44,212 nt of DNA from the NCBI GenBank assembly GCA_946182825.1, contig CAMGZH010000022.1, positions 1 through 44,212 on the forward strand. Direction: 5' to 3'. This DNA comes from an uncultured Lachnospiraceae bacterium (GTDB taxonomy: Bacteria; Bacillota; Clostridia; Lachnospirales; Lachnospiraceae). This document shows positions 8,830-18,600 of the stretch, in pieces. Numbering within the stretch: position 1 is the first letter of the stretch; every line of letters begins with the position of its first letter. The position numbers and the translations under genes were made by a program. The notes under the pieces are model-generated. The model searched no databases. It was not told the origin of the DNA and worked only from the letters and a program-made list of their open reading frames with translations.

Positions 8830-9977
8830 ACACTTCCTCCCTTCACCGAATTTATCACTTCCTCTAAGATCTCCTTCTCCTCATCACTGCTGTCCTTAAG
8901 AAAATCGCAAATCAGAGTAAACGGATCGGACTCGATGGGATCCTCCACCGACGCAGAATAATCCACGCCTCCCATGTGCTCTCTTCGAATCTCCAAAAGT
9001 CCCGGAAAGGCATCCCGAAGCCTCTCCAGCAGTTCCATGGAATTATGCTCACTTTGATCCGTCAGGGTCAGCCGGACATAATCGTCACAGCCCTGGGCAA
9101 GCAGTTCTTCGCTTTCCCCTTTCAGATCCCTGATTGCATGGAGGGGATACAATGGAAGAACTTCTGTCTTCACCTCACCCTTTTCCCCTAATGTCACATC
9201 GATGATACCCTTCTGCTGGTTCGCCTCACTGATGGAATATCCCATCGGGGTTCCGCAATAGCGTAGCACTTCACTTCCCACCTTCATCGGCTTGTGGATA
9301 TGTCCAAGGGCTGCATAATCAAAAGGATCCAATACATCCGAGAAGACCTGATCGATATTTCCCACCATTACCGTTTCGTTATCGCTTCGCTCCACCTTCC
9401 CCGGATCCTTTCCCACCGGCAGATAGAACTGATGACTGACAAGGACATTCCGCTCGCCTTCATCAATATCTTCCCGACCGATGAGCCTTCGGACGCTTTC
9501 ATCATAGGAAAGGGTCTCATCCCCCTCCGAAAGTCCAAGGTTACGCCGTACCATGGATGGTTTCACAAAAGGAAGCAGGTAGAAATTCACCGGTCCGTAC
9601 GCATCCTCCTTTGTCACGCAAACCATCCGCTCTCCCTCCTGCATAGGCGGATTACCAACGATGTAGACATTCTGTCGCTTTAGAATCTCCCTCAGATAGT
9701 CGATGCGCGGAGCACTGTCATGATTCCCGGCGATGGCCATAATGGTTGTCTCCTTCGAGGCATCCAGAAGGTCTGTCAAAAATCCGTCAAACATGGCCAC
9801 TGCCTCTGCGGACGGGACTGCCTTGTCATAGAGATCCCCGGCAAGAACCACCACATCCGGCTTCTCCTTCGCCACCAGGTCTACCACCTGCCCAAGAACA
9901 TAGGCCTGATCCTTTGACAGATCCCGGCCGCACAGCCGCATTCCGATATGAAGATCCGATAAATGGAAAATTCGCAT
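8826..9977 (-). CDS. sbcD: exonuclease subunit SbcD (Mre11-like)
   Basis: This 383-aa calcineurin-type metallophosphoesterase is the nuclease subunit of SbcCD. Metal-binding motifs follow in order: FHLSDLHIG (D8, H10), VLAGDLYDKAVPS (about 47-58), AGNHDS (about 82-87), VSHQFY, and the GHIHKP pair near residue 230. The protein has normal family length. It is the first gene of a run sbcD-sbcC-thiD-rRNA methyltransferase. A TATAAT box at 10016-10021 on the minus strand lies about 40 bp upstream, but no good -35 box is present at the right distance. Confidence 0.97.
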   Translation of the reverse strand: MRIFHLSDLHIGMRLCGRDLSKDQAYVLGQVVDLVAKEKPDVVVLAGDLYDKAVPSAEAVAMFDGFLTDLLDASKETTIMAIAGNHDSAPRIDYLREILKRQNVYIVGNPPMQEGERMVCVTKEDAYGPVNFYLLPFVKPSMVRRNLGLSEGDETLSYDESVRRLIGREDIDEGERNVLVSHQFYLPVGKDPGKVERSDNETVMVGNIDQVFSDVLDPFDYAALGHIHKPMKVGSEVLRYCGTPMGYSISEANQQKGIIDVTLGEKGEVKTEVLPLYPLHAIRDLKGESEELLAQGCDDYVRLTLTDQSEHNSMELLERLRDAFPGLLEIRREHMGGVDYSASVEDPIESDPFTLICDFLKDSSDEEKEILEEVINSVKGGSV

Positions 9978-10026
9978 ACTGCCTCCCTTGTAATTTCCTT
10001 ATAGCTTTTTTAACGATTATAACACT

Positions 10027-10063
10027 GTAGGACACCTCAAGGCAGAGCCTTTCGGTGTCCTAC
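10027..10063. other. 10-bp inverted repeat upstream of sbcD
   Basis: GTAGGACACC (10027-10036) pairs with GGTGTCCTAC (10054-10063), and an inner AAGGC/GCCTT stem closes the loop. No U tract follows on either strand. On the minus strand it sits just upstream of a TATAAT box (10016-10021) that may serve sbcD. It could therefore be an operator, or a second weaker terminator for the big operon. Neither is proved. Confidence 0.4.
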
Positions 10064-10097
10064 AAAAAAGACAACCTTTCCTGGAAGAAAGGTTGTC
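10064..10097 (-). terminator. intrinsic terminator ending the T4SS-like operon
   Basis: A perfect 11-bp stem GACAACCTTTC (10070-10080)/GAAAGGTTGTC (10087-10097) has a 6-nt loop and is followed on the minus strand by six T residues (10064-10069). It lies 20 bp after the SpoIIE-type phosphatase stop codon and marks the end of the long minus-strand gene run. Confidence 0.92.
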
Positions 10098-10117
10098 CTC
10101 ATTCCATATGCTTTTCT

Positions 10118-13100
10118 CTACTTTCCTTCATTTCCCAGATAGGTAAAACACAGCATGGTCAGATCATCGAACTGTTCTGCATCCTGAACGAAATCGTCCA
10201 CAGCCTCGCGGACATTGGAGAGGATTTCCTTCGGATCTGCCTCCTTATCCCGGTTCAGTGCCCTAAGCATCCGCTCCCGTCCGAAGAGTTCCTCCTTTGC
10301 ATCCGTCGCCTCCGGAACACCATCGGTATATACGAAAACGGTGGAACCCGGTGTCAGTTGCACGGTATATTCGGTATAAGGAACATCCTCCAGGCCTCCA
10401 ATGACAAAGCCATGTTTATCCTTGTAGTTCTCAAATTCCTCCCCGGCCATACGAATCGCAGGATATTCATGCCCGGCATTGGCTGCTGTCAGTACTCCGG
10501 TTGACAGTTCCAGAATGCCCAGCCATACCGTTACAAACATGTCTTCCTTATTGTTACTGCAAATTGCGGTATTGGTATCTTCAAGTATCTTCGCCGGGGA
10601 CTTTTTCATCATGGCATGGCTGGCAAGAATCGCCTTGGATACCATCATAAAGAGGGCTGCCGGCACTCCTTTTCCTGCCACATCGGCGATTACCACGCAC
10701 AAATGATCCTCGTCCACCATGAAGAAATCGTAGAAGTCGCCTCCCACCTCTTTGGCCGGTGTCATGGATGCATAGATCTGAAGATTCTTTCCGGTGTTGT
10801 ATTCGTCAAAATTGGTCGGAAGCACGCCGGCCTGGATGCCGGTGGCCATAGCCAGTTCTCCCGCAATCCTTTCTTCCTTTGCCGTCATTTCCCGGATATC
10901 CGTAATATGTTTTTGCAGGGCGTCTGTCATCTTGTTAAAGCTCTGTGCCAGATCACCGATCTCATCATCGGTATCCACCGTTGTCCGCCGTTCCAGATTA
11001 CCATTACTGATCTCCAGAACATCCGCTTTCAATTCTTTCAGCGGATCGGAGATCTTCTTGGAGAACCAACCTACGGTGACCGTTACAAGGATCAGGATCA
11101 TCGCCGCCAGAATCAGCATATTCTGCACCATGGTTCCCACCTTCTCCCGGAAGGTCTTAACAACGCTTTCACTGTTAGCCTCGATGGTCTCCCGGATATG
11201 ATTGGCCGGTTCAATTACAGAGGTTACCGGACTTAAAATACATATAATCCAGTCAACGGAATCGATGGAAGCAAATGCCACATAGATCTCGTCCTTTCCC
11301 TCTCCGGTACTTGTGATTCCGTTTTTCTTTTTGATGATGGTCTTTCCTGCGTCCTTTAAGTCGCTGTCCTTCTCCTCGTCAAAAATGCTGTAGGACTCCT
11401 GTGCCTTCGGATCGAGATCCTTACTTGCGATCACGTTGCCTTCATTGTCGATCAGCATCGCAACATCCGGATTCACAATTCCCTCGCTGACCATGGACTC
11501 ATTCAGATCTTCCATCAGAACGTCCATGGCTACACATCCGCCGAAGCTTCCGTCCGCCATATAAAACGGTGCCACACAGGTGATCGTCAGTCCTCTTCCA
11601 TAACTGTCCCAGTAGGTATCGGTGAAGACGCACGTTCCGGCCTTTTTCGCCATCTGGTACCATCCGGCTTTCCGGAATTCATAATAGAAATTCTCTTCTC
11701 CAAGAGCCAGCTGCGCATATGCGTCATAGGAAATCATAAGTCCGTCTCTGGTACCGATGTAGATGGACATGACATTCTCGTTTTTCTCGGAAATCGGACG
11801 GAACACATCCTCCATATTTCCCAGCAGCTTACAGCTGTCCCGCAGACTGTCATAGGAAATGGATGGATTCGCCAAAAGCAGCTGCATGGACAGCTTACCG
11901 GCGTTTTTCTTCTGTGCCGGCATAACCTCCCGCTTTGGATACTGCGTTGATCTTTTGAACAGAGAGGATGCATAACTTGCCGCATATCTTACCGAAGCAG
12001 AATAAGTCTCAAGCTTCTGCTCCGCCAGCTTTGCCTTATCCTTCGCCGTACTCTGGATGCTGTTCTCCAGTTCTTTTGTCATAGCGGTGGTACTGATGCC
12101 CGTGGCTCTTTTTCCAAGTCCTCCCGTCGCTTCCGAAGCCGAATCCCGGATAAAATACAGGGCGGATAGGCTGATGCCCGTAGAAAGGATCAGGGTCACC
12201 ATGGTAAAGGTTAATGTATTAATGACCATTTTCTTGGACACGGATGGTTCGTCGGTTCCCACATAGCCGAACCGGCGCATAATGTCATCATCAATGACCA
12301 GCATGGAAATGATAAGAAGAAAGGCTCCCACCCACTGATAGATGGTGGTTTTCGTATGAGCCACGCCAAGAAGGGTGCTCATAATCGGATTCATCAGAAT
12401 GGTGATAATAATCTCGGATGAGAAGATCAATGAAGCACTCAGGGCAGAAACTTCCTTCTGGCAGGCCACCTGAATCACGCCATAGATAACGCGGATAAAG
12501 ATACCGATGAACAGTGCACTGATCCAAAACCGGCTGTCCGTAGGAACCCCCAGGGTAGCCTTTCCCATTGCCACTTCTGCTCCCCAGCCCACACAGGAAA
12601 AGAGAGCCGAGAACAGCATCTGTGAAAAGACAATGCCGCCGTTGTCCTCTCCCTCGCCCACCGCTGAGACTGCAACAACATAAAGGGCAAAGAATACATC
12701 AGCAAGAAGCAGATAAAAAATCTTGGCGGAACGAAACAGAGCTTCGATATCACCGCCAAAAAGAAGCAGCAGAGCAATGATGGCAATCAGAGTCGCAATA
12801 CTGTTGAGAAAATTCACCTTTTTCTTCAGGAGAAGAAGGATCGGTGTCACGAAAATAAAATAAAGACTCACGGTACTGGATACCACAACGGAATCCATTC
12901 CCTTCGAACCGATCAGAATGAAAAAGTTGAATCCTGTCAAAAGCAATGCCAGGCCGGCGCCCTTTTTTAACGTCTGCCCTTTCAGATGCAGAATGCTTTT
13001 TGCGCGCACCACAAACAGGACAGCCATACCAATCACATTCGTGATAAAGACAAAGGCAAAATTCGACACATCCTCCGGTATGTTTGCCAAAAAGACGAAC

Positions 13101-13183
13101 TGAATCGCTGACAAGAAAGTAATAAACAGTAAGCCTGCGGTTGCAAGACCCTTCACTTTGACTTTTGAACCTACTTTATCCAT
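10118..13183 (-). CDS. EamA-like 10-TM / Cache / HAMP / SpoIIE-type PP2C phosphatase fusion
   Basis: This membrane phosphatase of about 1021 aa probably dephosphorylates the operon's STAS protein. Residues about 8-310 form ten hydrophobic helices in two repeated halves, resembling the EamA drug/metabolite transporter fold. A further TM (about 325-350) leads to an extracellular double-Cache-like sensor (about 350-670), then a TM, a HAMP domain (about 705-755) and the SpoIIE catalytic domain (about 775-1020). The metal-binding motifs GGDFYDFF (about 811), IADVAGKGVPAALFM (about 830), VYTDGVPEA and QFDDLTML are all intact. The ATG at 13183 was preferred over a GTG two codons earlier because GAGG lies 7 nt upstream. 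As last gene of the operon it may couple an external ligand, or transport through the EamA-like part, to partner switching. That coupling is inference. Confidence 0.9.
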   Translation of the reverse strand: MDKVGSKVKVKGLATAGLLFITFLSAIQFVFLANIPEDVSNFAFVFITNVIGMAVLFVVRAKSILHLKGQTLKKGAGLALLLTGFNFFILIGSKGMDSVVVSSTVSLYFIFVTPILLLLKKKVNFLNSIATLIAIIALLLLFGGDIEALFRSAKIFYLLLADVFFALYVVAVSAVGEGEDNGGIVFSQMLFSALFSCVGWGAEVAMGKATLGVPTDSRFWISALFIGIFIRVIYGVIQVACQKEVSALSASLIFSSEIIITILMNPIMSTLLGVAHTKTTIYQWVGAFLLIISMLVIDDDIMRRFGYVGTDEPSVSKKMVINTLTFTMVTLILSTGISLSALYFIRDSASEATGGLGKRATGISTTAMTKELENSIQSTAKDKAKLAEQKLETYSASVRYAASYASSLFKRSTQYPKREVMPAQKKNAGKLSMQLLLANPSISYDSLRDSCKLLGNMEDVFRPISEKNENVMSIYIGTRDGLMISYDAYAQLALGEENFYYEFRKAGWYQMAKKAGTCVFTDTYWDSYGRGLTITCVAPFYMADGSFGGCVAMDVLMEDLNESMVSEGIVNPDVAMLIDNEGNVIASKDLDPKAQESYSIFDEEKDSDLKDAGKTIIKKKNGITSTGEGKDEIYVAFASIDSVDWIICILSPVTSVIEPANHIRETIEANSESVVKTFREKVGTMVQNMLILAAMILILVTVTVGWFSKKISDPLKELKADVLEISNGNLERRTTVDTDDEIGDLAQSFNKMTDALQKHITDIREMTAKEERIAGELAMATGIQAGVLPTNFDEYNTGKNLQIYASMTPAKEVGGDFYDFFMVDEDHLCVVIADVAGKGVPAALFMMVSKAILASHAMMKKSPAKILEDTNTAICSNNKEDMFVTVWLGILELSTGVLTAANAGHEYPAIRMAGEEFENYKDKHGFVIGGLEDVPYTEYTVQLTPGSTVFVYTDGVPEATDAKEELFGRERMLRALNRDKEADPKEILSNVREAVDDFVQDAEQFDDLTMLCFTYLGNEGK

Positions 13184-13196
13184 AAGCACGCCTCGT

Positions 13197-14105
13197 TTAT
13201 CTTTCTATTGCAATATACTTCTCAAGGAAGAATTCCGGACCATAAGACAGTTTCAAACGACGAAGTCCCTCCACTCCCAGATCCTCCTCGAAATTGATAT
13301 AGGGATACTTGATTGCATTGCGTTTCGTTGACTCCTGGCGCAGGACCCGGTAGATTCCCGGAAAATGCCGGTCGCCTTTTTCAATCAGAACATCATAACA
13401 GGTGTCATTTAACGGAATACCATAACAGAACGCAAAAACCGCTCCGTCAATTCGAATCACAGTGCCGGTAATTCCAAGTTCATGAAAGGAATTCAGCTGT
13501 TTTTCAATGACATGAAGCTCACTTTGCAGTGCAATCTCGTCCTTACTTTCTGCATTATCCTTCACCCACTGCTTCGCATAACATAAAGCCTCATCGACAT
13601 TCTCCTTCGTTAGATTCTCCACTTCCGTCCGCTCTCCGAACTCTCTCCAGAAAGCGCGAATCTCGGTTCGCCTTCGTGCGTGCACTTTACCCGGAAATTC
13701 CAGAAAGGTCTTCTGCGGAATGATGTACTCAAACAGATCCCGTTCCTTGGAAAAGGTAAAGTGATTCGGATATCCCTGGGAAAGTTCCTGTTTTTGCTTC
13801 TCTGTCAAAGATATAAATTTCACTTTCCTTTGGCAGGCATGGGCATCGGCAAGAATCTTCCCATAGCCTGCCACAGGATCTGGCCCAAAGGGTGCAAGAT
13901 ACACCCGATGGGTCTCATCCGACAGGCGGCTTCGGTGCACATAGAGTATCCCGTCGTCTATTGCATATTCGTCCCCGTACTTGTCACTTAGTGACCACAT
14001 GGCAACGGGGGATGCCTGACAGGATCCTTCTCCATACTTTGCTGTCACAGAATAGATTGTTGATACGTCCGGCAGGGTTACCGGCAAAAATTCCAGTTTC
14101 TTCAT
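13197..14105 (-). CDS. DUF2156-type (GNAT-fold) protein
   Basis: This 302-aa soluble protein resembles DUF2156, the acyltransferase-like domain found at the C terminus of lysyl-phosphatidylglycerol synthases (MprF). Recognisable parts are the N-terminal YGDEYAIDDGILYVHRS strand region, the basic KTFLEFPGKVHARRRTEI loop, and the C-terminal INFEEDLGVEGLRRLKLSYGP. No transmembrane flippase part is present. Stand-alone DUF2156 proteins have no settled function, and aminoacyl transfer to lipid or peptide is only a family-level guess. It begins 2 bp after the upstream gene and ends 13 bp before the phosphatase start, so it is co-transcribed and may be linked to the surface proteins or to the phosphatase. 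Confidence 0.75.
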   Translation of the reverse strand: MKKLEFLPVTLPDVSTIYSVTAKYGEGSCQASPVAMWSLSDKYGDEYAIDDGILYVHRSRLSDETHRVYLAPFGPDPVAGYGKILADAHACQRKVKFISLTEKQKQELSQGYPNHFTFSKERDLFEYIIPQKTFLEFPGKVHARRRTEIRAFWREFGERTEVENLTKENVDEALCYAKQWVKDNAESKDEIALQSELHVIEKQLNSFHELGITGTVIRIDGAVFAFCYGIPLNDTCYDVLIEKGDRHFPGIYRVLRQESTKRNAIKYPYINFEEDLGVEGLRRLKLSYGPEFFLEKYIAIER

Positions 14106-14107
14106 TC

Positions 14108-15553
14108 TTACACGACCTTAACCTTTATTTTAAATGTAACGCCATTACAAGTTATGGAAACCTTCGCTGTGCCCTTCTTATATCCCCTGATTTTAAGGAT
14201 GTTTTCATCCTTCCCCGAAATCACTCTTGCTACGCTTTTCTTCGTGCTTTTATATTTGTTTTTAACTGAAAATGCCTTTCCCTTAAGTGAAACCTTCAGG
14301 GTCTTGTTGCATTTTATCTTATATGTTTTGGAAGCCACCAGCTTCTTACCGGATACCTTGATATACGGACTGGATGTTACCTTGACTTTCTCTGTCAGTC
14401 TGGTTCCATCAGAAAGAACAGCTGTAACGGTCACCGTTCCCTTCTTAAGAGCTGTCACCATACCATCCTTCGATACAACCGCCACCTTCGGATTGGAGGA
14501 GGTCCATTTCTTTACGGTGCCGTTCTCCACGAACAGTCCCCGGAAATCCCCTGCTGTAAGGGAAGAATCGATTCCACTGATATAAGGGGAGGTAAATCGC
14601 ACCTGAACAAATTCATAGGTACCCGTCAGCGTTTTTAACGCCTCCGGAATTTCTTCCCCCTCTACCTTTCGAACGGACCAGAGATTGTCCTTATGTTCCT
14701 CAAGACCGCCTTGGTAGTCGAATTCCTCATATCCCTTTGGCTTCACTGCCTTTACGATATTCCGGATGGAAGTGGCACCGTTTTCATCAAACTGCCCGTA
14801 CTCTGCCAGAGTCATGGTAAAGCTGGACCGATTGCCCTGTAAATACACTGCAAAGTTACCCAGATGACTCAGGCTGGAATGATCATCCCCTGTGAGAGGT
14901 TCAAAGATACTGCTGTCCTGCAGGTACTTTTCTGTAAAATAGGCCTTCCCCAGCAGCTGCTGCATCTCATTTTTATCCCAGACACCACCGGCATAGATCT
15001 TCATGGTAATGGTATGCATGGCATCATCCGATGTCACCGCGTAATACTTCGTCTGAAACTGCGTCGGCTTTTCTGCCATGACCGGAACCGCAGTCAGGTA
15101 TCGGGTGACTAGACTTTCATCCATACCATAGTAATCCGCGATGGCTCCACAGACATAATCCAACAACAAAGCTGCAAAAAGGGTCTTTGGATTATTCTCT
15201 TCCAAAACACAGACGACATACTGATCCGCATCGATTCCAAAGCTTGCTTCCTGCTTTGGAATCCACTCTTCATAGCCTTCTTTCGCCTTCAGAGAAAACA
15301 GGATTTCTGCCGTTCCATCTGCTTTTGTCTGATACTGTTCCGACAGGGTGGCCTGTTCTCCATAGAGCCCTTTCAGCTCTTTGTATTTTTTATGTTCCAG
15401 GAGCCGGTCAAAAATGCCTTTTAACGTTCTTTGCTGTATTGTCTCTGCCTCTGCCCCATACGCGCCAATGGCCGGTGTGACAGAAACAGCTGACAAAAGC
15501 ACAAGCGCGGACATAACTACCGCTACCCCTTTTCTCCATCCCGTCCTTCTCAT
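14108..15553 (-). CDS. secreted protein with bacterial Ig-like (Big_2-type) domains
   Basis: This 481-aa protein has a signal peptide: a basic start MRRTGWRKG, a hydrophobic core, and a probable cleavage near GAYGAEA at about residue 35. Residues about 36-310 form a unique region I do not recognise. Residues about 320-395 form a Big_2-like Ig fold with the typical WTSSNPKVAVVSKDGMVTAL pattern followed by GTVTVTA. A second, Lys-rich Ig-like domain (about 400-481) ends in GTAKVSITCNGVTFKIKVKVV. There is no LPXTG or SLH anchor. A strong RBS (AAAGGAG) precedes the ATG. It is probably a surface or extracellular component of the secretion system, perhaps bridging the cell wall. Confidence 0.8.
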   Translation of the reverse strand: MRRTGWRKGVAVVMSALVLLSAVSVTPAIGAYGAEAETIQQRTLKGIFDRLLEHKKYKELKGLYGEQATLSEQYQTKADGTAEILFSLKAKEGYEEWIPKQEASFGIDADQYVVCVLEENNPKTLFAALLLDYVCGAIADYYGMDESLVTRYLTAVPVMAEKPTQFQTKYYAVTSDDAMHTITMKIYAGGVWDKNEMQQLLGKAYFTEKYLQDSSIFEPLTGDDHSSLSHLGNFAVYLQGNRSSFTMTLAEYGQFDENGATSIRNIVKAVKPKGYEEFDYQGGLEEHKDNLWSVRKVEGEEIPEALKTLTGTYEFVQVRFTSPYISGIDSSLTAGDFRGLFVENGTVKKWTSSNPKVAVVSKDGMVTALKKGTVTVTAVLSDGTRLTEKVKVTSSPYIKVSGKKLVASKTYKIKCNKTLKVSLKGKAFSVKNKYKSTKKSVARVISGKDENILKIRGYKKGTAKVSITCNGVTFKIKVKVV

Positions 15554-15601
15554 CCGATCGTCTCCTTTCCAAGAGGTCTCCTGATACCATCCAAATCCGG
15601 C

Positions 15602-18600
15602 TTATTTTTTCGGGCCCTGCTTCACCTGCTGTTGCTGTGCGGCATTCATCTGTGCAGCATTCAGGCTGACTGCTTTTTCCCTGTTGCCTGCCTTGGCCTC
15701 CCGTACCTTCATGTTCTGTCGTACCATGGCATACTTGGCATAGATCTCGCCCGGTTCCATAGAAGCAAGTTCCTGCTGCTTCTTCTCATTGCCTACAACG
15801 CCCTTCATCATTTCCTTAAAGGCCGGATCCTTCTCCAGACGGCCTGCCATCGTAGTCGGATCCCTGTCGGAGAGTGGTCTTCCATTCCGCTTATCCTCAA
15901 TCTGCATTGCAGTTCCTACAATCATGCAGGCTGTATAATGGGTAAACTTATCCGAAAGACCGCCCTCGGCGATTGCACTTTCATGTATGGTCACCTCAGC
16001 CTCACCCTGAAGCTTCTCATAGAGCCTATCCATGTTGGTCTTGCCCCGAGACCTTCCGGTCTGCTTTCCGGCTTTCTTATCCCTTCGGATCTCCTCTTCA
16101 TTTCTTCTGACTCTTTCGGATTCCGCCAGTTCCATTGCATCCGAGATTTCTTCTCCAAAGCCCTTGTCCACACCGGCCTTCATTTCTTCTTTCTCAGCTG
16201 CCAAATCCTCCTTTTGGCGATCCATCTCCATAGACTGTTTGATGGCAGACGCCATGTTCTTTAACTTCTCAGCTCCCGTCTTACGCTGATTGCCGGCTTC
16301 TGTAGAACGGTCTCCTTTTCTCTTGCCCAGATAGGTATCTGCATTTTGAGATACCTCATCTGCTCTCTTTTCAATACCTTCCCGAAGAGCAACACGATCG
16401 ACCTCTGGCATCCTCTGACCTTTTTTCTCACCGGTCTGATAAATACCTGTCTGATATGCTCGAAGCTCCTGACGCAATGCCTCTGCACTTTCCCTTAAAT
16501 TCTTATGAGGCTTCGACTCGGAAGAAAACCATTTATCCGTCCTCTTGGCATTAAAATCTGACATTGCATCTGACAAATCCCGCATGTTGGTCGTCTTATC
16601 CGCCAGGGAATTTAATTCTCTTGCCTCTCTAAATGATTCTCCTGCCTGTCTATGATTAAATTCCGGATTACGATCCAGAAATTCATTCTGCTTATGATAA
16701 ATTTCAAGGGTAGCTTCCGGAGAAGAGTATTCCTTTCCCCATACCTCGTTCTTGATCTCCGTAAATTCCTTCAGGACACCATCCAGTCTCTTCTTCTCCT
16801 GCTCAACCTTTGCCTGTTCCTCTGCGATTTCCGCCGGCTTTATACCCTTTCTATTTGGAATGTCTATAAGGTTCTGATCCTGACGCCGAATGGCTCTTGT
16901 AATCATTCCTTCGATTGCACCGACTTCGCCCAAAGCAAACATCTGATCGGAAGGATATCCCATATCAATAGCCTGATTCTCACCCTTCATATATCCGACT
17001 TTTGCCGAGAGATCTCTTCCCATTCTGTTACCGGTCATTTCAGACAGATCGTTATTTAATGCCTGCCTATACTCGTCCTCATTCGGAACCTTACACAGAC
17101 GATCAAAAGCGTTAATAATCTTTTCATGGGATGCCTTCAACTCCGTCTTATAGATTTCATCCTTATTTGCATCCCAGCCGCTCTCCTCCATATGCTGCCG
17201 GTGGTACTCAACCTTCAGTTCCGTATTCGCACCATCCATGATATCCATATAATCATCAAAGATGGATACTCTCTGATCTTCCGGTTTATCCAGCTGGTGC
17301 ATGATGCGGATGGACTTGTCCATTGTTTTATGCACATATTCAATCGCTTCACTCTGCGTCTTATAGTTCTTGCGATCCCTGGAACTCGTCAGTATCGGAA
17401 GTGATCCCCCTTTTACCAGGGTCTGGGTCAATGTTGCACTTCTTCCCTCTCCAAGTGCCAGACTACCCTTCTCATCCGAAAGGATATTGGCGTAATCCTC
17501 TGTCCATTTTGCCAATCGGTTGGCGCTTCTGTCGATGGTCTGTGCCACCTGTGGATCAGGATCATCCGACTTCATACCACGGATGAGGTTAGCTCCGTCT
17601 CTCATCGCATCAGCTGATTCCTTAATGTAGTTCTGCGCATCCTTTTCATGCCCCTCTGCTACGAAGGTAGAAAATTTATCTCCCCCCACTTGAACATAGG
17701 TTCCTTTCGCTTCGGCACCTTCAATTCCTTCATCGCTTATTGTATCATCGATGTCCTCTATTATTTCATCCACTTTATGAAATGCTTTATAATTCCTTTG
17801 CAGTGAATCCTGATGGGCATTCCGGTCTTCTCTTGCAATATACCAGAATTCATCACTCTCTACGCTGACCTTATTAACCATTTTACCTAGATTAACACGG
17901 CCTCCCATAGCATCCCAGACATATTCCTTTCCATTCTCGTTCGGACCCGGTCTTCCACCTGCTCCAGGATTCTCTTTGAAATAGTCGGCTGTCTTACTGC
18001 TGTTTTTTGTCTCCTTTTCCCGCTGGGATTTTACGCTCTGTTTGATGTTTTGAATCTGCTTCTCATAGGCTTCCACTTCAGCCGGGTTCCCTGTCAGTTT
18101 CCGGGCTGCAAGATCCGTTGTCTTGTTCAGATAAGCCGCCTGCGTAACCGCATTTGTTTTACCAGTTGAAAGAGCTGCCGGAAGCATATCTGCCATGTCT
18201 GTTTTTTTCTTTTCCTTCGCCGTTCGATCCAGGGACGGGTCAGCATTCACTTTATTGTTGTAGGCTTCAAGACCACTCTTGATTGCCTGCTGTACCTCCG
18301 GCTTATTGGCCTCCGCACGCATATCCTCCATAGCATGCTGATACTCCGTCATATACCGGTCAAAATCTTCCTGACTGGAAAATTTCTTTCCTTCCGGATT
18401 CAGAACCGCAACCTTTTTGGTCATCTTAGCGTAATTTCCAAGCGCCGGATCTGCAAAGTCCTCAAACATCGCATCTGCCTGATCGCAGTTTGCAGAGAAG
18501 GATTTCATCAGGTGATAGTCTGCAAGTTTGGTTACATCCCATCCATTTGCCAGTGCCGCATTCTCGTCATGCAACTGCCGGACCGTAGACTGGTAACCTC

